A stretch of 64,000 nt of DNA from positions 124,001 through 188,000 of the forward strand of contig CANJKZ010000536.1 of the NCBI GenBank assembly GCA_947471745.1, in the 5' to 3' direction. Below are positions 51,758 through 64,000 of this stretch, in pieces; positions within the stretch are counted from its first letter, which is position 1, and the number at the start of each line of letters is the position of its first letter. Both the position numbers and the translations under genes were made by a program. The notes below the pieces were generated by a model. The model saw only the letters and a list, made by a program, of their open reading frames with translations. It was not told the DNA's origin and did not search any database. The DNA comes from Closterium sp. Naga37s-1. Its lineage: Eukaryota; Streptophyta; Zygnematophyceae; Desmidiales; Closteriaceae.

Positions 51758-54700
51758 CTACCGGGCGGGCTGGCCATAGTGCGTGCGCAGGTGACGGGTG
51801 AGATCCACTTTGTACCCAAACGCCCTCCCACACTCTGTGAAGCTGCAGGGGAGAGGTGGGATGGAGGGCGGACAGAGTGGGCTGAGCAAGGAGGGCAGGT
51901 GGGAATGGGAGTGCGTGCACAGGTGACGTGTCGAATCTACCTTCTACCCAAACGACCTTCCACACTCCGTAATCCTCCATCGATGAGATGAATGGGCTCA
52001 CGAGCAGTGGAAGGGTTTCTCCCCCGTGTGCGTGCGCAGGTGGCTCTTGAGTCGACGCACAAGGCAGCGCACGGGCATTAGCAGTGGATGGGCACGACAT
52101 GTGAGACTCACGAGCAGTGGAAGGGCTTCTCCCCCGTGTGCGTGCGCAGGTGGCTCTTGAGTCGACGCACAAGGCAGCGCACGGGCATTAGCAGTGGATG
52201 GGCACGACATGTGAGACTCACGAGCAGTGGAAGGGCTTCTCCCCCGTGTGCGTGCGCAGGTGGCTCTTGAGTCGACGCACAAGGCAGCGCACGGGCATTA
52301 GCAGTGGATGGGCACGACATGTGAGACTCACGAGCAGTGGAAGGGCTTCTCCCCCGTGTGCGTGCGCAGGTGGCTCTTGAGTCGACGCACAAGGCAGCGC
52401 ACGGGCATTAGCAGTGGATGGGCACGACATGTGAGACTCACGAGCAGTGGAAGGGCTTCTCCCCCGTGTGCGTGCGCAGGTGGCTCTTGAGTCGACGCAC
52501 AAGGCAGCGCACGGGCATTAGCAGTGGATGGGCACGACATGTGAGACTCACGAGCAGTGGAAGGGCTTAGTGGATGGGCACGACATGTGAGACTCACGAG
52601 CAGTGGAAGGGCTTCTCCCCCGTGTGCGTGCGCAGGTGGCTCTTGAGTCGACGCACAAGGCAGCGCACGGGCATTAGCAGTGGATGGGCACGACATGTGA
52701 GACTCACGAGCAGTGGAAGGGCTTCTCCCCCGTGTGCGTGCGCAGGTGGCTCTTGAGTCGACGCACAAGGCAGCGCACGGGCATTAGCAGTGGATGGGCA
52801 CGACATGTGAGACTCACGAGCAGTGGAAGGGCTTCTCCCCCGTGTGCGTGCGCAGGTGGCTCTTGAGTCGACGCACAAGGCAGCGCACGGGCATTAGCAG
52901 TGGATGGGCACGACATGTGAGACTCACGAGCAGTGGAAGGGCTTCTCCCCCGTGTGCGTGCGCAGGTGGCTCTTGAGTCGACGCACAAGGCAGCGCACGG
53001 GCATTAGCAGTGGATGGGCACGACATGTGAGACTCACGAGCAGTGGAAGGGCTTCTCCCCCGTGTGCGTGCGCAGGTGGCTCTTGAGTCGACGCACAAGG
53101 CAGCGCACGGGCATTAGCAGTGGATGGGCACGACATGTGAGACTCACGAGCAGTGGAAGGGCTTCTCCCCCGTGTGCGTGCGCAGGTGGCTCTTGAGTCG
53201 ATGCACAAGGCAGCGCACGGGCATTAGCAGTGGATGGGCACGACATGTGAGACTCACGAGCAGTGGAAGGGCTTCTCCCCCGTGTGCGTGCGCAGGTGGC
53301 TCTTGAGTCGACGCACAAGGCAGCGCACGGGCATTAGCAGTGGATGGGCACGACATGTGAGACTCACGAGCAGTGGAAGGGCTTCTCCCCCGTGTGCGTG
53401 CGCAGGTGGCTCTTGAGTCGACGCACAAGGCAGCGCACGGGCATTAGCAGTGGATGGGCACGACATGTGAGACTCACGAGCAGTGGAAGGGCTTCTCCCC
53501 CGTGTGCGTGCGCAGGTGGCTCTTGAGTCGACGCACAAGGCAGCGCACGGGCATTAGCAGTGGATGGGCACGACATGTGAGACTCACGAGCAGTGGAAGG
53601 GCTTCTCCCCCGTGTGCGTGCGCAGGTGGCTCTTGAGTCGACGCACAAGGCAGCGCACGGGCATTAGCAGTGGATGGGCACGACATGTGAGACTCACGAG
53701 CAGTGGAAGGGCTTCTCCCCCGTGTGCGTGCGCAGGTGGCTCTTGAGTCGATGCACAAGGCAGCGCACGGGCATTAGCAGTGGATGGGCACGACATGTGA
53801 GACTCACGAGCAGTGGAAGGGCTTCTCCCCCGTGTGCGTGCGCAGGTGGCTCTTGAGTCGACGCACAAGGCAGCGCACGGGCATTAGCAGTGGATGGGCA
53901 CGACATGTGAGACTCACGAGCAGTGGAAGGGCTTCTCCCCCGTGTGCGTGCGCAGGTGGCTCTTGAGTCGACGCACAAGGCAGCGCACGGGCATTAGCAG
54001 TGGATGGGCACGACATGTGAGACTCACGAGCAGTGGAAGGGCTTCTCCCCCGTGTGCGTGCGCAGGTGGCTCTTGAGTCGACGCACAAGGCAGCGCACGG
54101 GCATTAGCAGTGGATGGGCACGACATGTGAGACTCACGAGCAGTGGAAGGGCTTCTCCCCCGTGTGCGTGCGCAGGTGGCTCTTGAGTCGACGCACAAGG
54201 CAGCGCACGGGCATTAGCAGTGGATGGGCACGACATGTGAGACTCACGAGCAGTGGAAGGGCTTCTCCCCCGTGTGCGTGCGCAGGTGGCTCTTGAGTCG
54301 ACGCACAAGGCAGCGCACGGGCATTAGCAGTGGATGGGCACGACATGTGAGACTCACGAGCAGTGGAAGGGCTTCTCCCCCGTGTGCGTGCGCAGGTGGC
54401 TCTTGAGTCGACGCACAAGGCAGCGCACGGGCATTAGCAGTGGATGGGCACGACATGTGAGACTCACGAGCAGTGGAAGGGCTTCTCCCCCGTGTGCGTG
54501 CGCAGGTGGCTCTTGAGTCGACGCACAAGGCAGCGCACGGGCATTAGCAGTGGATGGGCACGACATGTGAGACTCACGAGCAGTGGAAGGGCTTCTCCCC
54601 CGTGTGCGTGCGCAGGTGGCTCTTGAGTCGACGCACAAGGCAGCGCACGGGCATTAGCAGTGGATGGGCACGACATGTGAGACTCACGAGCAGTGGAAGG

Positions 54701-57700
54701 GCTTCTCCCCCGTGTGCGTGCGCAGGTGGCTCTTGAGTCGACGCACAAGGCAGCGCACGGGCATTAGCAGTGGATGGGCACGACATGTGAGACTCACGAG
54801 CAGTGGAAGGGCTTCTCCCCCGTGTGCGTGCGCAGGTGGCTCTTGAGTCGACGCACAAGGCAGCGCACGGGCATTAGCAGTGGATGGGCACGACATGTGA
54901 GACTCACGAGCAGTGGAAGGGCTTCTCCCCCGTGTGCGTGCGCAGGTGGCTCTTGAGTCGATGCACAAGGCAGCGCACGGGCATTAGCAGTGGATGGGCA
55001 CGGCATGTGAGACTCACGAGCAGTGGAAGGGCTTCTCCCCCGTGTGCGTGCGCAGGTGGCTCTTGAGTCGACGCACAAGGCAGCGCACGGGCATTAGCAG
55101 TGGATGGGCACGACATGTGAGACTCACGAGCAGTGGAAGGGCTTCTCCCCCGTGTGCGTGCGCAGGTGGCTCTTGAGTCGACGCACAAGGCAGCGCACGG
55201 GCATTAGCAGTGGATGGGCACGACATGTGAGACTCACGAGCAGTGGAAGGGCTTCTCCCTGGTGTGCGTGCGCAGGTGGCTCTTGAGTCGACGCACAAGG
55301 CAGCGCACGGGCATTAGCAGTGGATGGGCACGACATGTGAGACTCACGAGCAGTGGAAGGGCTTCTCCCCCGTGTGCGTGCGCAGGTGGCTCTTGAGTCG
55401 ACGCACAAGGCAGCGCACGGGCATTAGCAGTGGATGGGCACGACATGTGAGACTCACGAGCAGTGGAAGGGCTTCTCCCCCGTGTGCGTGCGCAGGTGGC
55501 TCTTGAGTCGACGCACAAGGCAGCGCACGGGCATTAGCAGTGGATGGGCACGACATGTGAGACTCACGAGCAGTGGAAGGGCTTCTCCCCCGTGTGCGTG
55601 CGCAGGTGGCTCTTGAGTCGACGCACAAGGCAGCGCACGGGCATTAGCAGTGGATGGGCACGACATGTGAGACTCACGAGCAGTGGAAGGGCTTCTCCCC
55701 CGTGTGCGTGCGCAGGTGGCTCTTGAGTCGACGCACAAGGCAGCGCACGGGCATTAGCAGTGGATGGGCACGACATGTGAGACTCACGAGCAGTGGAAGG
55801 GCTTCTCCCCCGTGTGCGTGCGCAGGTGGCTCTTGAGTCGACGCACAAGGCAGCGCACGGGCATTAGCAGTGGATGGGCACGACATGTGAGACTCACGAG
55901 CAGTGGAAGGGCTTCTCCCCCGTGTGCGTGCGCAGGTGGCTCTTGAGTCGACGCACAAGGCAGCGCACGGGCATTAGCAGTGGATGGGCACGACATGTGA
56001 GACTCACGAGCAGTGGAAGGGCTTCTCCCCCGTGTGCGTGCGCAGGTGGCTCTTGAGTCGACGCACAAGGCAGCGCACGGGCATTAGCAGTGGATGGGCA
56101 CGACATGTGAGACTCACGAGCAGTGGAAGGGCTTCTCCCCCGTGTGCGTGCGCAGGTGGCTCTTGAGTCGACGCACAAGGCAGCGCACGGGCATTAGCAG
56201 TGGATGGGCACGACATGTGAGACTCACGAGCAGTGGAAGGGCTTCTCCCCCGTGTGCGTGCGCAGGTGGCTCTTGAGTCGATGCACAAGGCAGCGCACGG
56301 GCATTAGCAGTGGATGGGCACGACATGTGAGACTCACGAGCAGTGGAAGGGCTTCTCCCCCGTGTGCGTGCGCAGGTGGCTCTTGAGTCGACGCACAAGG
56401 CAGCGCACGGGCATTAGCAGTGGATGGGCACGACATGTGAGACTCACGAGCAGTGGAAGGGCTTCTCCCCCGTGTGCGTGCGCAGGTGGCTCTTGAGTCG
56501 ACGCACAAGGCAGCGCACGGGCATTAGCAGTGGATGGGCACGACATGTGAGACTCACGAGCAGTGGAAGGGCTTCTCCCCCGTGTGCGTGCGCAGGTGGC
56601 TCTTGAGTCGACGCACAAGGCAGCGCACGGGCATTAGCAGTGGATGGGCACGACATGTGAGACTCACGAGCAGTGGAAGGGCTTCTCCCCCGTGTGCGTG
56701 CGCAGGTGGCTCTTGAGTCGACGCACAAGGCAGCGCACGGGCATTAGCAGTGGATGGGCACGACATGTGAGACTCACGAGCAGTGGAAGGGCTTCTCCCC
56801 CGTGTGCGTGCGCAGGTGGCTCTTGAGTCGACGCACAAGGCAGCGTACGGGCATTAGCAGTGGACGGGCACGACATGTGAGACTCACGAGCAGTGGAAGG
56901 GTTTCTCTCCCGTGTGCGTGCGCAGGTGGCCGTGCAGCGAGTTGACTCACAAGGCAAGTAACAGGCAAGCAGGTCTTAAGTTGACTCAAAAGGCAGGTGT
57001 GACTCACGAGCAGTGAAAGGGTTTCTCTCCCGTGTGCGTGCGCAGGTGGCCATGCAGTGAGTTGGTCCACTTGAACGTCTTCTCACACCCCTCCCACGGG
57101 CACTGCAACGGCCGCTCGTCGCTGTGCGTGCGCTGATGCACCACCTGCTTGTTTCAGTTAGGGGGGAAAGGGGGTTGTAGGGGATGAGGGAACGGAGGAA
57201 AGAAAGTAAAGGTAACCTCCCACGGGTACTGCAACGGCCTCTCCTCGCTGTGCGTGCGCTGATGCACCACCTGAGGGAGGGGGAAGGGTTGGAGAGGAAG
57301 GGAGAGGGAGTGAGGAAAGGGAGTGTGAAAGTGATAAGCCTCCTCTGTTTTGAGAGGTCACAAAGAGCAGGGGGGCGAGCAGCACATGAGAGGACAGAGA
57401 GGCGAGCAAGGGCAGAGACTGAACCAGTGATCCGCGTCTCCTTCAACTCACCAGCCGTTCTCTGAAGGCGAACCGCTTCCCACACCCCGGCACCGCACAC
57501 GCGTGCAAGCACTCGTGCTTCTTCACATGCCGGCCCAGCAGCTGCCTGGTGGCCATGCGCTCGCCACAGCCGTGCACGGAGCACTGGTAGGGGCGCTGCC
57601 CCGAGTGCTCGTTCAGGTGGTCCCTCAGCGACCCTGGTGTGGCAAACTTGCGCGGGCAACTGGTGTGTGGGCAGATGTGTGCTCGCTCGCTCGCTGCTAT

Positions 57701-59629
57701 CAGCCTCTTGGTCTCCTGTAGCATCTGAGCATGGGAGGGGATGAAATGGAGAGAGGCGGAGAGGCAGAGAGGCAGGGAGGCGGGAATGAGAGAGGCAGAA
57801 AAAGGGCAGCTGGTGTGTGGCCACATGTGTGCTCGCTCGCTCGCTGCTATCAGCCTCTTGGTCTCCTGTAGCATCTCCGGCGAAAGTTGGGAATGTGAGA
57901 GGCAGAGAGAGAGAGAGTGCATGGCTCAGGTCCCTACCATCATCCCCCTCCCTGCCACAACTCCCCCTTCTCCGCTCACCTGCTCAATCTGAGCCATTGT
58001 CTGTCAGCTCCTCCCACGGCGACTGCAGCAACTCTCCACCCGCCTGCACTCGCCCCTTGACACTATGATCATCACCTACCTAACCCTACCATCATCCCTT
58101 CAATGCCACAACCCCCTCCCCTCCCATCTCACCTGCTCCATCTGAGCCACTGTCAGCTCCTCCCAAGGCGTCTCCTGCAACCCGCCACCTGCCTCTCCTC
58201 CCCCTGCTGCATGTGCGCCCTGTTGTGCCCCTTGGCCCCCCTCTGCTCCTCGTGCCCCTTGGACCCCCTCTGCTCCTCGTGCCCCTTGGACCCCCTCTGC
58301 TCCTCGTGCTCCCTGCACCACTCTGTCTGCCCCGTGTGTCCCCTCACTTGCGCTACCAGTCATAGCAGACTGAGCAGCAACAGCAGCACCATCACCACCA
58401 GTGCTAGCAGACGCGCCGCCCCCTGGCCCTGCGGCCATGCCAGCAGCCTCCAGAGCCATGCGGTATGTCATTGCCAGCTCGCACGCATCTGACCCTCTCA
58501 GCTGCTCCGGCCTGCACTCAGGGGGAAAGGTATGGGGGAAAGGAGCGGAAGACAGGGAGCATGGGGAAGGGGAGGATGCGTGTGCTTCTCCCAGAGCCAT
58601 GCGGCATGTCATTGCTAGCTCGTATGCATCTGATCCCCTCAGCTGCTCCGGCCTGCAAATGGGCCAAACAGGTGGTGCAAGGAAGTTGCTTGTCTGGTAC
58701 TTTGGACAGAAGAGGCCAACCCGACCACAATCACTGTCACACCCGATTAAATCAATTGACCACTCACTTCTTCATAGCCCGCTCATTTCAATGTCCCACC
58801 GACTCACTTCCTTGACCCACCCATGCCATTCTCCCACTCACTGGATTCGCTTCCACTTGGACAGAGCCAGCCTGCGCGAGAGAGACGCCCCCCTCCCCTT
58901 CACGCCCGCCCTCTCCCCCTCCCCCTTGCCCCCTTCCTTCTCCGCCCCCCCTCTCCCCCGCCCGCACCCACCTCCCCTCACCGCCCTCTCTCCTCCCCCA
59001 CCTCCCCCACCTCCCCCACCTCTCCCGCTCTCTCCCACCTCATCGTCTCCACTGTCTCGTGCCCCCTCCTCCTGTCCCCTTGCATTCCTCTCCTCCTGCC
59101 CACCACTCCGGCCCCCTCTCATTCCTCCCTCTTCTCCCAACCACTCCATACATGCACCATCGTCAGCACCATCACATGCACCCCCATTCCCCTCCCCCTC
59201 CCTCCCCACCTGCTCCCCCTCCGCCCCCTCTCCCCTCTCCCGCCCTGAATTATGCGCTCTCTCTCCCCACACCTCTCCCCCCACCTCCCCCCCATCCATC
59301 TCCCCACGCTCCACTCGCCTCCTCTTTGCTCTCTGCTGCTCCACTTCCCCACCAGCACCGTCTGTCCCACACCGCTCTCCTCCCCTCGGCCCTCCCTTAT
59401 CCCCCCTGCAACCTGCTCCCCTTCCGCTCCCCCTCATACCCTCTTCCCCCTCTCTCCCACTGTTCCCTGCCCTCTCTCGCTGCCCTGTTCTGAACCCTCT
59501 GCTCTGTCCTGCTTCCTGCCCCACACCACCGCTCCCCCACTCCATGCCGGTATGCCCCCCTGTGGCGGCAACTGCGGCATGCACCCACCGCTGCACGCTG
59601 CCCCCGTACCGCTCTCGCACCAGCTGCAT
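51758..59629 (-). CDS. C2H2 zinc-finger protein, five fingers
   Basis: Exons 59629-58842, 58511-58133, 57724-57452, 57144-57008 and 51842-51758 join with GT-AG ends to 553 aa. The first 390 residues begin MQLVRERYGGSVQRW and are Gly/Glu/Arg- then Ala/Gly-rich, with a GARGAEGVQ repeat. Five fingers follow: ICPHTSCPRKFATPG..H..H, QCSVHGCGERMATRQ..H..H, CAVPGCGKRFAFRERLVVHQ, CPWEGCEKTFKWTNSLHGHL with the linker HTGEKPFH, and CSFTECGRAFGYKVDLTRHL. All have CX4C spacing, as in TFIIIA and other nucleic-acid-binding fingers; the target is unknown. The last intron is 5.2 kb and filled by a 110-bp array. The ATG at 59629 adjoins a satellite, so an upstream exon cannot be excluded. Confidence 0.82.
51880..51990 (-). 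pseudogene. extra copy of the C2H2 last exon
   Basis: The copy reads ECGRSFG, then a TAG where the true exon has Tyr, then KVDSTRHLCTHS. It lies in the last intron, directly beside the 110-bp array. Confidence 0.85.
51998..56960 (-). repeat. 110-bp array (about 45 copies) in the C2H2 last intron
   Basis: Each unit, on the minus strand, carries the end of C2H2 exon 4 (HLRTHTGEKPFHC and the donor CTGCTC|GTGAGT) plus about 65 bp ending in GTCGACTCAAG. Copies are nearly identical; single variants (GTCGATGC, a CTGG for CCGG) recur in spaced units, showing multi-unit copying. One junction near 52560 has a 46-bp irregular insertion. The rightmost unit (56850-56960) is the most diverged and resembles exon 4 most. 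Confidence 0.95.
56975..56993. repeat. decayed TTTTGAG-family palindrome 10
   Basis: CTTAAGTTGACTCAAAAGG keeps the right half of the palindrome. It lies between direct repeats 56881-56948 and 57001-57068, copies of the C2H2 exon-4 end, the same arrangement as the intact palindromes. Confidence 0.6.
57145..57451 (-). pseudogene. C2H2 intron 3 with extra exon-4 start
   Basis: 57220-57275 repeats the exon-4 start (VVHQRTHSEERPLQYPWE) with its CAG acceptor and then GTTACC. The rest is purine-rich intron. Confidence 0.88.
57775..58060 (-). pseudogene. extra copies of C2H2 exon 3 start and exon 2 end
   Basis: 57790-57880 repeats MLQETKRLIAASERAH then WPHTSCPF. 57979-58030 repeats the exon-2 end (LTVAQ-like, AQIEQ followed by GTGAGC). 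Both lie in intron 2. Confidence 0.85.
58590..58665 (-). pseudogene. extra copy of the C2H2 exon 2 start
   Basis: The copy encodes RPEQLRGSDAYELAMTCRMA, matching the exon-2 start at 58511-58440 with a few changes, and lies in intron 1. Confidence 0.88.
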
Positions 59630-59699
59630 CAGCCGTGAAAAGACTGGGGAGGAGAAGAGAGTGGGGAGGGGAAAGGAAAAGGGAATTGCGAGAATGATT

Positions 59700-62600
59700 A
59701 AGGGAGCACACTGCACCGCACTGCACCGCACGCTCATACGCTGCACCGCCCGCTCATACGCTGCACCGCCCGCTCATACGCTGCACCGCACGCTCATACG
59801 CTGCACGGCCCGCTCATACGCTGCACCGCCCGCTCATACGCTGCACCGCACGCTCATACGCTGCACGGCCCGCTCATACGCTGCACCGCACGCGCATACG
59901 CTGCACCACTCGCTCATACGCTGCACCGCACGCTCATACACTGCACCGCACGTGCATACGCTGCACCGCACGCTCATACGCTGCACCGCCCGCTCATACG
60001 CTGCACCGCCCGCTCATACACTGCACCGCACGCTCATATGCTGCACCGCCCGCTCATACGCTGCACCGCACGCCCATACGCTGCCCCGCACACTCATACG
60101 CTGCACCGCACGCTCATACGCTGCCCGCACGCTCATACGCTGCACCGCACGCGCATACGCTCCACCACTCGCTCATACGCTGCACCGCACGCTCATACGC
60201 TGCACCGCCCGCTCATACGCTGCACCGCTTGCGCATACGCTGAACCGCCCGCTCATACGCTGCAGCGCCCGCTCATACGCTGCACCGTCCGCTCATACGC
60301 TGCACTGCCCGCTCATACGCTGCACCGCCCGCTCATACACTGCACCGCACGCTCATACGCTGCACCGCCCGCTCATACGCTGCACCGCACGCCCATACGC
60401 TGCCCCGCACACTCATACGCTGCACCGCCCGCTCATACGCTGCACCGTCCGCTCATACGCTGCACCGCCCGCTCATACGCTGCACCGCACGCTCATACGC
60501 TGCCCGCACGCTCATACGCTGCACCGCACGCGCATACGCTCCACCACTCGCTCATACGCTGCACCGCACGCTCATACGCTGCACCGCCCGCTCATACGCT
60601 GCACCGCTTGCGCATACGCTGAACCGCCCGCTCATACGCTGCAGCGCCCGCTCATACGCTGCACCGCCCGCTCATACGCTGCACCGTCCGCTCATACGCT
60701 GCACCGCCCGCTCATACGCTGCACCGCCCGCTCATACGCTGGACCGCCCGCTCATACGCTGCACCGCACGCTCATACGCTGCCCCGCACGCTCATACGCT
60801 GCACCACACGCTCATACGCTGCACCGCCCGCTCGTACGCTGCACCGCCCGCTCGTACGCTGCACCGCCCGCTCGTACGCTGCACCGCCCGCTCATACGCT
60901 GCACCGCCCGCTCATACGCTGCACTGCCCGCTCATACACTGCACCGCACGCTCATACGCTGCACCGCCCGCTCATACGCTGCACCGCACGCTCATACGCT
61001 GCACCGCACGCTCATACGCTGCCCCGCACGCTCATACGCTGCACCGCACGCTCGTACGCTGCACCGCACGCTCGTACGCTGCACCGCCCGCTCGTACGCT
61101 GCACCGCCCGCTCATACGCTGCACCGCCCGCTCATACGCTGCACCGCCCGCTCATACGCTGCACTGCCCGCTCATACGCTGCACCGCCCGCTCATACGCT
61201 GCACCGCACGCCCATACGCTGCACCGCACGCCCATACGCTGCCCCGCCCGCTCATACGCTGCCCCGTCCGCTCATACGCTGCACCGCCCGCTCATACGCT
61301 GCACCGCACGCTCATACGCTGCACCGCCCGCTCATACGCTGCACCGCACGCTCATACGCTGCACCGCACGCTCATACGCTGCACCGCCCGCTCATACGCT
61401 GCACCGCCCGCTCATACACTGCACCGCACGCTCATACGCTGCACCGCCCGCTCATACGCTGCACCGCACGCCCATACGCTGCCCCGCACACTCATACGCT
61501 GCACCGCACGCTCATACGCTGCCCGCACGCTCATACGCTGCACCGCACGCGCATACGCTCCACCACACGCTCATACGCTGCACCGCCCGCTCATACGCTG
61601 CACCGCCCGCTCATACACTGCACCGCACGCTCATACGCTGCACCGCCCGCTCATACGCTGCACCGCACGCCCATACGCTGCCCCGCACACTCATACGCTG
61701 CACCGCACGCTCATACGCTGCACCGCCCGCTCATACGCTGCACCGCACGCCCATACGCTGCCCCGCACACTCATACGCTGCACCGCCCGCTCATACGCTG
61801 CACCGTCCGCTCATACTCTGCACCGCCCGCTCATACGCTGCACCGCACGCTCATACGCTGCACCGCACGCCCATACGCTGCACCGCACGCGCATACGCTC
61901 CACCACTCGCTCATACGCTGCACCGCACGCTCATACGCTGCACCGCACGCTCATACGCTGCACCGCTTGCGCATACGCTGAACCGCCCGCTCATACGCTG
62001 CAGCGCCCGCTCGTACGCTGCACCGCCCGCTCATACGCTGCACCGTCCGCTCATACGCTGCACCGCCCGCTCATACGCTGCACCGCCCGCTCATACGCTG
62101 GACCGCCCGCTCATACGCTGCACCGCACGCTCATACGCTGCCCCGCACGCTCAGACGCTGCACCGCACGCTCATACGCTGCACCGCCCGCTCGTACGCTG
62201 CACCGCCCGCTCGTACGCTGCACCGCCCGCTCGTACGCTGCACCACCCGCTGATACGCTGCACCGCCCGCTCATACGCTGCACCGCACGCTCATACGCTG
62301 CACCGCACGCCCATACGCTGCCCCGCACACTCATACGCTGCACCGCACGCTCATACGCTGCCCGCACGCTCATACGCTGCACCGCACGCGCATACGCTCC
62401 ACCACACGCTCATACGCTGCACCGCCCGCTCATACGCTGCACCGCCCGCTCATACACTGCACCGCACGCTCATACGCTGCACCGCCCGCTCATACGCTGC
62501 ACCGCACGCCCATACGCTGCCCCGCACACTCATACGCTGCACCGCACGCTCATACGCTGCACCGCCCGCTCATACGCTGCACCGCACGCCCATACGCTGC

Positions 62601-64000
62601 CCCGCACACTCATACGCTGCACCGCCCGCTCATACGCTGCACCGTCCGCTCATACTCTGCACCGCCCGCTCATACGCTGCACCGCACGCTCATACGCTGC
62701 ACCGCACGCCCATACGCTGCACCGCACGCGCATACGCTCCACCACTCGCTCATACGCTGCACCGCACGCTCATACGCTGCACCGCACGCTCATACGCTGC
62801 ACCGCTTGCGCATACGCTGAACCGCCCGCTCATACGCTGCAGCGCCCGCTCGTACGCTGCACCGCCCGCTCATACGCTGCACCGTCCGCTCATACGCTGC
62901 ACCGCCCGCTCATACGCTGCACCGCCCGCTCATACGCTGGACCGCCCGCTCATACGCTGCACCGCACGCTCATACGCTGCCCCGCACGCTCAGACGCTGC
63001 ACCGCACGCTCATACGCTGCACCGCCCGCTCGTACGCTGCACCGCCCGCTCGTACGCTGCACCGCCCGCTCGTACGCTGCACCACCCGCTGATACGCTGC
63101 ACCGCCCGCTCATACGCTGCACCGCCCGCTCATACACTGCACCGCCCGCTCATACGCTGCACCGCACGCTCATACGCTGCACCGCCCGCTCATACGCTGC
63201 ACCGCACGCTCATACGCTGCACCGCACGCTCATACGCTGCCCCGCACGCTCATACGCTGCACCGCACGCTCGTACGCTGCACCGCACGCTCGTACGCTGC
63301 ACCGCCCGCTCGTACGCTGCACCGCCCGCTCATACGCTGCACCGCCCGCTCATACGCTGCACCGCCCGCTCATACGCTGCACCGCCCGCTCATACGCTGC
63401 ACCGCCCGCTCATACGCTGCACCGCACGCCCATACGCTGCACCGCACGCCCATACGCTGCCCCGCCCGCTCATACGCTGCCCCGTCCGCTCATACGCTGC
63501 ACCGCCCGCTCATACGCTGCACCGCACGCTCATACGCTGCACCGCCCGCTCATACGCTGCACCGCACGCTCATACGCTGCACCGCACGCTCATACGCTGC
63601 ACCGCTCGCTCATACGCTGCACCGCACGCTCATACGCTGCACCGCCCGCTCATACGCTGCACCGCCCGCTCATACGCTGCACCGCTTGCTCATACGCTGC
63701 ACCGCCCGCTCATACGCTGCACCGCCCGCTCATACGCTGCACCGCCCGCTCATACGCTGCACCGCCCGCTCATACGCTGGACCGCCCGCTCATACGCTGC
63801 ACCGCACGCTCATACGCTGCCCCGCACGCTCATACGCTGCACCGCACGCGCATACGCTGCACCACACGCTCATACGCTGCACCGCACGCTCATACGCTGC
63901 ACCGCCCGCTCATACGCTGCACCGTCCGCTCATACGCTGAACCGCCTGCTCATACGCTGCACCGCACGCTCATACGCTGCACCGCCCGCTCATACGCTGC
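59700..64000. repeat. 20-bp satellite, about 215 copies, with higher-order structure
   Basis: Unit GCTGCACCGCCCGCTCATAC with A/C, T/G and other single-base variants. Rare 19-bp units (GCTGCCCGCACGCTCATAC) occur near 60122, 60503, 61522 and 62361. A block of about 839 bp is repeated: the markers TCAGACG (62151 and 62990), CACCACCCGCTGATAC (62241 and 63080) and the 19-bp unit (61522 and 62361) are all spaced 839 bp. The unit lacks stop codons in several frames. The array runs off the right edge. Confidence 0.95.

Noticed and set aside
51998-56960. A poly-zinc-finger gene with about 45 HTGEKPFHC repeats
   Set aside because: Each unit encodes only the second half of a finger and then reaches a stop or a donor. 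No first Cys pair is supplied, and inclusion would break frame. The true last exon lies beyond the array and completes finger five in phase with exon 4.
58401-63092. A 1563-codon open frame across the 20-bp satellite
   Set aside because: The 20-bp unit lacks stops in this frame, so length alone means nothing. The product is a monotonous RSYAAPPAHTLHRPLI-type string, and its start overlaps the real C2H2 exons on the other strand.

Overview
The window is nuclear DNA of a green-lineage eukaryote, most likely an early-diverging streptophyte (charophyte alga or bryophyte grade); the species cannot be named from sequence alone. The evidence is the gene set: an organelle-targeted OZ/VAR3-type protein, a plant-type COG0212 5-formyl-THF cyclo-ligase-like protein, a plastid-type D-ribulokinase (XK-1-like FGGY kinase), a plant-type rhomboid and ADPRM-type metallophosphatase, GT-AG introns throughout, and a plant-like tRNA-Pro. 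Exon-intron models were built by hand from reading frame, splice sites and remembered family consensus. No search was run.

Layout. 1-5.7 kb: minisatellites, then a 163-bp array. 5.7-8.1 kb (-): OZ/VAR3-like gene. 8.6-9.4 kb: Mutator-like non-autonomous element. 9.6-11.4 kb (+): universal stress protein. 12.1-13.7 kb (-): rhomboid-like protein. 14.0-17.4 kb: MITEs and simple repeats. 17.5-20.2 kb (-): ADPRM-like phosphatase. 21.6-24.3 kb (-): TRAF-type zinc-finger protein, divergent from the COG0212 gene at 24.8-29.5 kb (+). 30.6-31.7 kb: broken partial copy of the ribulokinase gene. 33.3-36.8 kb: unrecognised exons, including an 8-fold exon array. 40.0-40.9 kb: a hAT element with a Harbinger-like MITE inside it. 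40.9-45.7 kb (-): ribulokinase gene. 45.7-50.8 kb: LINE with promoter-like monomers, abutting half a tRNA-Pro gene. 51.3-59.6 kb (-): C2H2 zinc-finger gene whose last intron holds a ~45-copy array. 59.7-64 kb: 20-bp satellite.

Three things stand out. First, several genes (OZ, COG0212, ribulokinase, C2H2, the unknown gene) carry tandem copies of exon edges with their splice sites, while their neighbours (USP, rhomboid, ADPRM, TRAF) carry none. Second, an interspersed palindrome family with core TTTTGAGKCGMCTCAAAA recurs about ten times, nearly always exactly between two copies of a local direct duplication. It may mark an undescribed duplication mechanism, or an assembly artefact that must be excluded. 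Third, the LINE's 3' end joins a tRNA-Pro gene at the D-arm/anticodon-stem boundary, suggesting a tRNA-targeting endonuclease-type retrotransposon.

The genes do not form a pathway. Several products (OZ-like, COG0212, ribulokinase) look organelle-targeted.
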